From positions 372,001-436,000 of the forward strand of contig NZ_CAIT01000009.1 in assembly GCF_000296815.2 (NCBI RefSeq): 64,000 nucleotides of DNA, written 5' to 3'. Position numbers and translations under genes: made by a program. Origin of the DNA: Fibrisoma limi BUZ 3. Lineage in GTDB: Bacteria > Bacteroidota > Bacteroidia > Cytophagales > Spirosomataceae. Below are positions 59,240 through 64,000 of this stretch, piece by piece (positions within the stretch are counted from its first letter, which is position 1; each line of letters begins with the position of its first letter). Below the pieces are notes generated by a model. It saw only the letters and a list, made by a program, of their open reading frames with translations, did not search any database and was not told where the DNA came from.

Positions 59240-60622
59240 ATGAACGGCCTGGAACGCGACCGCTGGATACGGCGTAATCGCTTTTATTACAAGAACTTAC
59301 TTGAGTTCTTACGCTACAACGTTCCCGAAAATCGCTCAGTGCTGGAAATTGGCTGCGGAACGGGATATGTTCTTAACCAGCTTCGCCCTGCCCACGGCGT
59401 CGGCATTGATCTAAATCCAAACTTTATTGAGCACGCCCGACAGCAATATCCAGCGTATACCTTCCTCGTCGGCGATGCCAAAAACCTGGAAATTCTGGAT
59501 GAGCAGTTTGATTATATTGTTCTTAGCGATACCATTGGCGCTTTTGACGACGTACAGCAGGTTTTTGCTCAGCTACACCGCGTTTGCCGGCCCGATACGC
59601 GTATCATCATTACCTACAAGAATTTTCTGTGGACGCCGGTTCTCAATCTGGCCGAAGCCATGCGGCTGAAGATGCCCGAAGAACGGCAGAACTGGCTCGA
59701 CCGGCAGGATATTACCAATCTGCTGGAAGTGGCCGACCTTGACGTTGTCCGAACGGGTCGAAAAATCCTGTTGCCCCGCTACATTCCCATCCTGTCCTGG
59801 CTGCTTAATCGCTACGTAGTCAATCTGCCGCTGATTAACCGCCTGGGGCTGCTTACGTTCATCGTAGCAAGGAGTGTACAGGGGCTTAAACCAGCTTATG
59901 ACTACACCGTTAGCGTGATTGTGCCTGCCCGTAATGAACTGGGTAACATTGAAGCCATTGTAAACCGTACCCCAAAAATGGGTCGGCATACCGAGCTGAT
60001 TTTTGTGGAAGGTAACTCGACCGACAATACCTGGGGGGAAATAAACCGGGTTTGCCAGCAGTACGGGCATCTGCGCGACATGAAGTGCGTCCAGCAGGAC
60101 GGCAAAGGTAAAGGGGATGCTGTTCGAAAGGGTTTCGCTATGGCAACCGGCGATATTCTGATGATTCTGGATGCCGATATGACCGTACCGCCCGAAGACC
60201 TGCCCAAGTTTTTCGACGCCATTGCAACGGGTAAGGGCGAGTACATCAACGGGACCCGGCTGGTCTATCCAATGGAGAAAGAAGCGATGCGGACGTTGAA
60301 CCTGATCGGCAACAAGTTCTTTTCAATTGCGTTTTCGTGGCTACTTAACCAACGCATTAAAGATACCCTCTGCGGTACCAAAGTATTATCCAAAGCCAAC
60401 TACGAACGGCTGATTGCCAACCGCTCCTACTTCGGCGACTTTGACCCGTTCGGCGATTTTGACCTGATTTTCGGAGCCGCTAAGCTCAATCTGAAGTTCG
60501 TTGAAATTCCGATCCGATACCGTGCCCGTACCTACGGCGAAACCAATATTTCTCGGTTTAAGCATGGCTGGTTGCTGCTGAAGATGACCTTCTTTGCCCT
60601 GAACAAGATCAAATTTGTCTGA
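59240..60622 (+). CDS. Fusion of SAM-dependent methyltransferase and DPM1-like GT2 glycosyltransferase
   Basis: The 460-residue protein has an N-terminal methyltransferase domain (1-215), motif I VLEIGCGTGYVL (34-45), followed by a GT2 domain (about 222-460) opening VSVIVPARNELGNIEAIV, with the metal/nucleotide motif LDADMTVPPEDLPKF and the later FGDFDLIFGAAKL and YGETNISRFKHGW that mark polyprenyl-phosphate sugar synthases. The GT part probably makes a polyprenyl-phosphate-sugar; what the methyltransferase modifies is unknown. The gene diverges from the two DUF2079 genes and is coupled to a GAF gene by a one-base overlap. Confidence 0.87.
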   Translation: MNGLERDRWIRRNRFYYKNLLEFLRYNVPENRSVLEIGCGTGYVLNQLRPAHGVGIDLNPNFIEHARQQYPAYTFLVGDAKNLEILDEQFDYIVLSDTIGAFDDVQQVFAQLHRVCRPDTRIIITYKNFLWTPVLNLAEAMRLKMPEERQNWLDRQDITNLLEVADLDVVRTGRKILLPRYIPILSWLLNRYVVNLPLINRLGLLTFIVARSVQGLKPAYDYTVSVIVPARNELGNIEAIVNRTPKMGRHTELIFVEGNSTDNTWGEINRVCQQYGHLRDMKCVQQDGKGKGDAVRKGFAMATGDILMILDADMTVPPEDLPKFFDAIATGKGEYINGTRLVYPMEKEAMRTLNLIGNKFFSIAFSWLLNQRIKDTLCGTKVLSKANYERLIANRSYFGDFDPFGDFDLIFGAAKLNLKFVEIPIRYRARTYGETNISRFKHGWLLLKMTFFALNKIKFV

Positions 60623-61218
60623 TGAGAAACGAAAATAGCTACCGTCAGAATACCGTATTTGGTGCAACGCCAAATCCACTGATGCCCGAACCCGATGCGA
60701 TCGATGAGGAATTCGCTGAGTCAGCTAACCAGATACTCAGCAACGCGGTCGAACTGGTACGAACCCTCATTGGAGCCCATCAGGCCGCTATTGCCATCGT
60801 TATTGACAAAGACTGGCGCTACGTCCGTAAGTATTTCTCGCTGTCCGAGAAGTACAGTGCCTGGGCCGATTATCAGACACCGGCCGTCGGCTTTGGCACC
60901 CATGCCTGGTTACTGGAGTATAATCGGTTAGTTCGGTATACGCAGGCTGAGCTGGAAGCCCATCCTCACTGGCATAATTTCGGTACAGAAAGCGATAAAC
61001 ATCCGCCCATGCGGGGTTGGATGGCTACACCACTTGTTGACAAGCAGGGAAAGAACTGGGGATTGATCCAGTTGTCGGACAAATACGAAGCCGGCCCGGA
61101 AGAAACCAACTTCAATGAAGATGATGAGGTTCTCTTTCAGCAGTTTGCTACGTTAATCTCACAGGCGCTGGATGCGATCTGGGAAGTACGTAACCTGAAA
61201 AAAGCAAAACAAGATTAG
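60622..61218 (+). CDS. GAF-domain protein
   Basis: The 198-residue protein has a GAF domain (about 25-190): helix EFAESANQILSNAVELVRTLIGAHQAAI, then strands and YVRKYFSLSEKYSAWADYQTP, GWMATPLVDKQGKNWGLIQLSDK and the final helix QFATLISQALDAI. GAF domains bind small ligands or act in dimerisation. There is no output domain, so it would act by protein contact. Its ATG overlaps the fusion gene's TGA by one base. Confidence 0.86.
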   Translation: MRNENSYRQNTVFGATPNPLMPEPDAIDEEFAESANQILSNAVELVRTLIGAHQAAIAIVIDKDWRYVRKYFSLSEKYSAWADYQTPAVGFGTHAWLLEYNRLVRYTQAELEAHPHWHNFGTESDKHPPMRGWMATPLVDKQGKNWGLIQLSDKYEAGPEETNFNEDDEVLFQQFATLISQALDAIWEVRNLKKAKQD

Positions 61219-62025
61219 TCAATCGGCCTGCCAGTCGTCGTTCAGAATAGCCTGCAACTGGCTGTAGGGCACTGTCACTTCAATGGGCCCTACGGCATAA
61301 GCGGCAATCTCGTACGGATTGTAGTAGAACAGTAAACCATCGCGAACTACCCCCACATTGGCCGGCAGAAAAAATTTGCCGTCCCGCAGAAAGTAGCCGC
61401 GCTCTTCTAGGTTATACTGCGGCAACAGTTCCTGGTGCTTTCGGAATGCTTTCTCAACAATGCTAATCAGGGCCGTTGTATCAGTGACCAAATCAGCCAG
61501 GGCCAGCGGCTTGCCAGTCGCCCTGTCGAAGGTATACAGACTGGTACTGGAATTTGGGTGAGCCCCACCCGTGTAGGCGTAGGTACTCACTTTCACACTT
61601 AGGATTTTTGGTGTAGCGTGAAGGGTATCGCCCGTTGTTTGCAATTCCCAGCACCCGCCCAGCGCCCCAATGTCATTGGCCATGCTATCGTAGCTGGCTG
61701 CCAGCAACGTAGCCGCTTTATTCAAATCCGTCTGTGCATCGGGGTGTTGAGCGATGGTAGCGCTATCAAGCCAGCTTGTGATGCTTTTGGCAGCCAGACC
61801 ACGCAGGGTTGCATTAATGGCGCTGGCTCCATCTGAGTCGTCGCGCAACTGAAAATACGTTACCGCTACGGTAATGCCCCGGCGGTTTGCCGTATCACAC
61901 TTACTTTCGCCGGCGAAATCGTATCGTTGTGGCTCCAGAACGGGTGGATTCGAATTCGTAATGGCGTGGCAAGCTATCCAGTATATGGAAGACCCGAGTA
62001 GAAAAGCCCATAGAAAATACCTCAT
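61219..62025 (-). CDS. DUF4163/DUF3298 lipoprotein
   Basis: The 268-residue protein has a lipoprotein signal with YWIAC (Cys19), then a DUF4163-like N-terminal domain (about 48-150, GITVAVTYFQLRDDSDG) and a DUF3298 domain (about 150-265) with SVKVSTYAYTGGAHPNSST and VGVVRDGLLFYYNPYEIAAYA. This pair of domains occurs in PdaC-like and RsiV-like proteins and binds cell-wall components or lysozyme in known cases. There is no hydrolase or anti-sigma domain here. Confidence 0.86.
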   Translation of the reverse strand: MRYFLWAFLLGSSIYWIACHAITNSNPPVLEPQRYDFAGESKCDTANRRGITVAVTYFQLRDDSDGASAINATLRGLAAKSITSWLDSATIAQHPDAQTDLNKAATLLAASYDSMANDIGALGGCWELQTTGDTLHATPKILSVKVSTYAYTGGAHPNSSTSLYTFDRATGKPLALADLVTDTTALISIVEKAFRKHQELLPQYNLEERGYFLRDGKFFLPANVGVVRDGLLFYYNPYEIAAYAVGPIEVTVPYSQLQAILNDDWQAD

Positions 62026-62124
62026 GCAACAACACCGGCCGCTTACAAAGACCGCTTTTTAGGGCTGTAAAAGACAATTTATCAGGTGATTAGTACCATC
62101 TCCATAACACGTATCACCAGATTA

Positions 62125-62859
62125 TCACAAACTTAGTAAATCTTTAAACCGGATTGCCTGTCGGCGGCTAATTTCGATTTTATCGCCCCCGCGTAAAGTC
62201 ACCAGCAAGCCACCACTAAACCAGGGTTCGATTTTTTCAATCCATTGCAAATTGATAATATGCTTGCGGTTCGCGCGGAAAAACGTAGCCGGATCCAGCC
62301 GATCTTCCAACGCATTCAACGACTTAAGCACCAGTGGTTTCTGATCGTCAAAGTACAAACGAACGTAGTTGCCCATCGACTCGAACAGCCGCACTTTGCC
62401 TAATTTGACAAACCAGCACTTCTCGCCGTCTTTAACGAACACCTGATCGTTTTCGCCGAGCATCTTGGCGGTAATATCGCGTGGCGCTGCGGCAGGTTCA
62501 TGATTGTGCTGCTCTTCCTCAACCCGATGGATAGCCTCCGACAGTCGGGCCAGTTCTACTGGTTTGAGCAGATAATCGAGGGCATTGAATTCAAACGCTT
62601 TAATGGCGTATTCGTCGTAGGCGGTAGTGAAAATAACTTCGGGCGTTTTACCTTCGATGGATTGAAGCAGCTCAAATCCGTTTTTACCCGGCATCTGAAT
62701 ATCCAGAAAAAGCAATTCCGGCTGCATCTCTTCAATCATGGTCAGGGCCTCGTCGGCATTGGCCGCTTCGCCAATAATTTCGATTTTAGGAAAGTTATCC
62801 AGCAAACGACGTAATTCATTACGAGCCAGCCGCTCGTCGTCAATGATAAGTGTTTTCAT
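62125..62859 (-). CDS. LytTR-family response regulator
   Basis: The 244-residue protein has a receiver domain (1-120) with phospho-acceptor Asp53 (LLFLDIQMPGKNGFELL) and conserved Thr and Lys (FTTAYDEYAIKAFEFNALDYLLKPV), and a C-terminal LytTR DNA-binding domain (about 145-240, RLFESMGNYVRLYF and RANRKHIINLQWI). It follows a LytS-type kinase gene on the same strand after a 90-base gap and is its cognate regulator. Confidence 0.95.
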   Translation of the reverse strand: MKTLIIDDERLARNELRRLLDNFPKIEIIGEAANADEALTMIEEMQPELLFLDIQMPGKNGFELLQSIEGKTPEVIFTTAYDEYAIKAFEFNALDYLLKPVELARLSEAIHRVEEEQHNHEPAAAPRDITAKMLGENDQVFVKDGEKCWFVKLGKVRLFESMGNYVRLYFDDQKPLVLKSLNALEDRLDPATFFRANRKHIINLQWIEKIEPWFSGGLLVTLRGGDKIEISRRQAIRFKDLLSL

Positions 62860-62949
62860 AGTTTGGTTTTACGGGTGACAGGCTGCCGGTCAACGAGCCG
62901 GGTTCTACGTCATGAGACCTTTATCAGCTACGTAGCGAAGGCGGCTACT

Positions 62950-64000
62950 TTACTGACTCAGCGACTGATCGGCCGTTTTTCGAAAAATAGTATCTGATTG
63001 AATTGGAATGATGATGTCGGCCCGAACGACGTTATCGTCTTCCTGCACAATATCGAAACTGGCCTCAGGTCCATAAAGCAGATCGAGCCGCTGCGACGTA
63101 TTTTTCAACCCGAATCCGCCCGATGCTTCTTTGTCGCCCAGTATACCGGTATTCCGGATGATAATATGCAGTTGATCAGTATTGTTGCTGCGGGAGCCTC
63201 CCGATGCATCGTCGCGGATGATCACTGTCGAACGCACCTCCACGAACCCACCACCCACGGCCTTTGACACCCCATGCTTGATCGCGTTCTCAACCAGGGT
63301 CTGGAGCATCATAGGCGGCACCTGCCAGTAAAGCGTCCGGGCGTCCAGATCGATACGTGATTTGAGCCGGTCTTCGTAGCGAACCTGCTCAAGGGCCAGA
63401 TAATCCTCAACGGTCTTGATTTCCTCGCGTAGCTCGACTGTTTTGCGCCGGTCGGCCAGCAGTGAGTTTCGGAGCAGATTGGAGAGCTGCGTAATGCCCT
63501 GCTGGGCTTTGATGGGATTTTCGTACACCAGCGCCCGAATGCTATTCAGCGCATTGAAAACGAAGTGCGGATTTAACTGCGACCGGAGTACTTTAGCCTC
63601 GGTCTCACGAATAGAGGTTTTAAGCAAAATTCGCTCAATCTCGGCATTGCGGCTTTGTTCAAAATAATGGTACGTCGTATAACTCAGTACCCACGTCAGC
63701 ATGGTCTTGCCGAAGTTCAACAAGTAGCCCAACACAACGGCGGGCTCGTTAACGAACAGTTCGGGCATGAGGTGTCGATCGGCCGGCAGGTTAACCACCG
63801 TCATGACCATCGACAACACGAGCACAGATACCAGCACACGAGGTGCCAACCGGAAAAACGGCAACCGCACCCAGTTCCAGCGCTTAATCATCAGCCGGTA
63901 CAGGTGGGTCAGGGTAATGCCGAGCAGGATATTGGCAATTCCCAGATACAATGTATCGGGCTGAAAACCAAAATCCAGCAGATAAGTCAGGTACTCTACC
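62950..64000 (-). CDS. LytS-type sensor histidine kinase (5' end outside window)
   Basis: The frame stays open to the right edge (adding VEYLTYLLDFGFQPDTLYLG upstream of the first in-window start candidate, a TTG at 63951), so the N-terminus is missing. At least two membrane helices remain, then a coiled stretch and the His_kinase domain with LNPHFVFNALNSIRALV and the HATPase box LVENAIKHGVSKA and GFGLKNTSQRLDLLYG. It pairs with the LytTR regulator downstream; the signal is unknown. Confidence 0.93.
   Translation of the reverse strand, partial: VEYLTYLLDFGFQPDTLYLGIANILLGITLTHLYRLMIKRWNWVRLPFFRLAPRVLVSVLVLSMVMTVVNLPADRHLMPELFVNEPAVVLGYLLNFGKTMLTWVLSYTTYHYFEQSRNAEIERILLKTSIRETEAKVLRSQLNPHFVFNALNSIRALVYENPIKAQQGITQLSNLLRNSLLADRRKTVELREEIKTVEDYLALEQVRYEDRLKSRIDLDARTLYWQVPPMMLQTLVENAIKHGVSKAVGGGFVEVRSTVIIRDDASGGSRSNNTDQLHIIIRNTGILGDKEASGGFGLKNTSQRLDLLYGPEASFDIVQEDDNVVRADIIIPIQSDTIFRKTADQSLSQ

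Noticed and set aside
1-64000. CRISPR arrays, insertion sequences, prophage or attachment sites
   Set aside because: No regularly spaced direct repeats, transposase or integrase motifs, or phage genes were seen; the inverted repeats found have no enzyme gene between them.

Overview
The window looks like chromosomal DNA of a Bacteroidota bacterium, most probably a Cytophagales member of the Spirosoma type. Reasons: many genes carry the Bacteroidota promoter (TTG or TTTG, about 19 bases, then TAnnTTTG) with no Shine-Dalgarno sequence; the order parA-parB-DUF5683-dapB-lepB is typical of the phylum; families such as DUF5683, PHM-like copper lipoproteins with c-type heme, LytS/LytTR pairs and TlpA-TPR proteins fit; GC content appears to be slightly above 50%. 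I see no transposase, prophage or CRISPR array. Nearly all of the sequence is coding, with one tRNA.

Layout. 1-2.5 kb: two tandem minus-strand secreted paralogues of unknown function, one cut by the window edge. 2.7-8.4 kb: mltG, a hotdog thioesterase, a YihY/BrkB membrane protein, a GT2 glycosyltransferase, a Sua5/YciO protein and a lipoprotein. 8.7-15.6 kb: housekeeping genes tig, tRNA-Leu, relA/spoT, fur, a DUF3291 protein, purA and a DUF2892 protein. 15.7-20.4 kb: a protein resembling the DNA polymerase III psi subunit, an ethanolamine-type permease, and two membrane/coiled-coil proteins of the same architecture. 20.5-32.2 kb: a beta-barrel protein, chromate transporter, 2-oxoglutarate dioxygenase, PAS histidine kinase, exported superoxide dismutase, recR, clpS, a sodium symporter, a TlpA-TPR protein and an RluA pseudouridine synthase. 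32.2-37.9 kb: a DEAD-box helicase behind a roughly 320-base leader, then a lower-GC pair of overlapping TPR genes. 37.9-46.1 kb: a copper/heme lipoprotein, a methyltransferase, apaG, ung, and the lepB-dapB-DUF5683-parB-parA cluster, followed by an AT-rich non-coding region with parS-like sequence. 46.6-55.6 kb: small proteins, a LysR regulator, a radical SAM/SPASM enzyme, a membrane protein, a divergent GH13 enzyme, an FAD oxidoreductase, and the divergent lrp/ald pair. 55.7-64 kb: two tandem DUF2079 (GT-C-like) membrane proteins facing a methyltransferase-GT2 fusion with an overlapping GAF gene, then a DUF3298 lipoprotein and a LytTR/LytS two-component pair that runs off the right edge.

The most unusual signals are: (1) a series of long-stem, large-loop inverted repeats that start within a few bases of stop codons, some sharing a GGTTTACGGT word; (2) promoters whose -7 box ends exactly four bases before ATG, implying leaderless transcripts for fur, the radical SAM gene and the GH13 gene; (3) the psi-like protein, in a phylum where psi is not usually described; (4) the DUF2079 pair beside the methyltransferase-GT2 fusion, which could be a lipid-linked sugar pathway; (5) the two-gene coiled-coil membrane pair and the TPR pair, both without known function. 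All homology statements come from reading motifs by eye; no database search was run.
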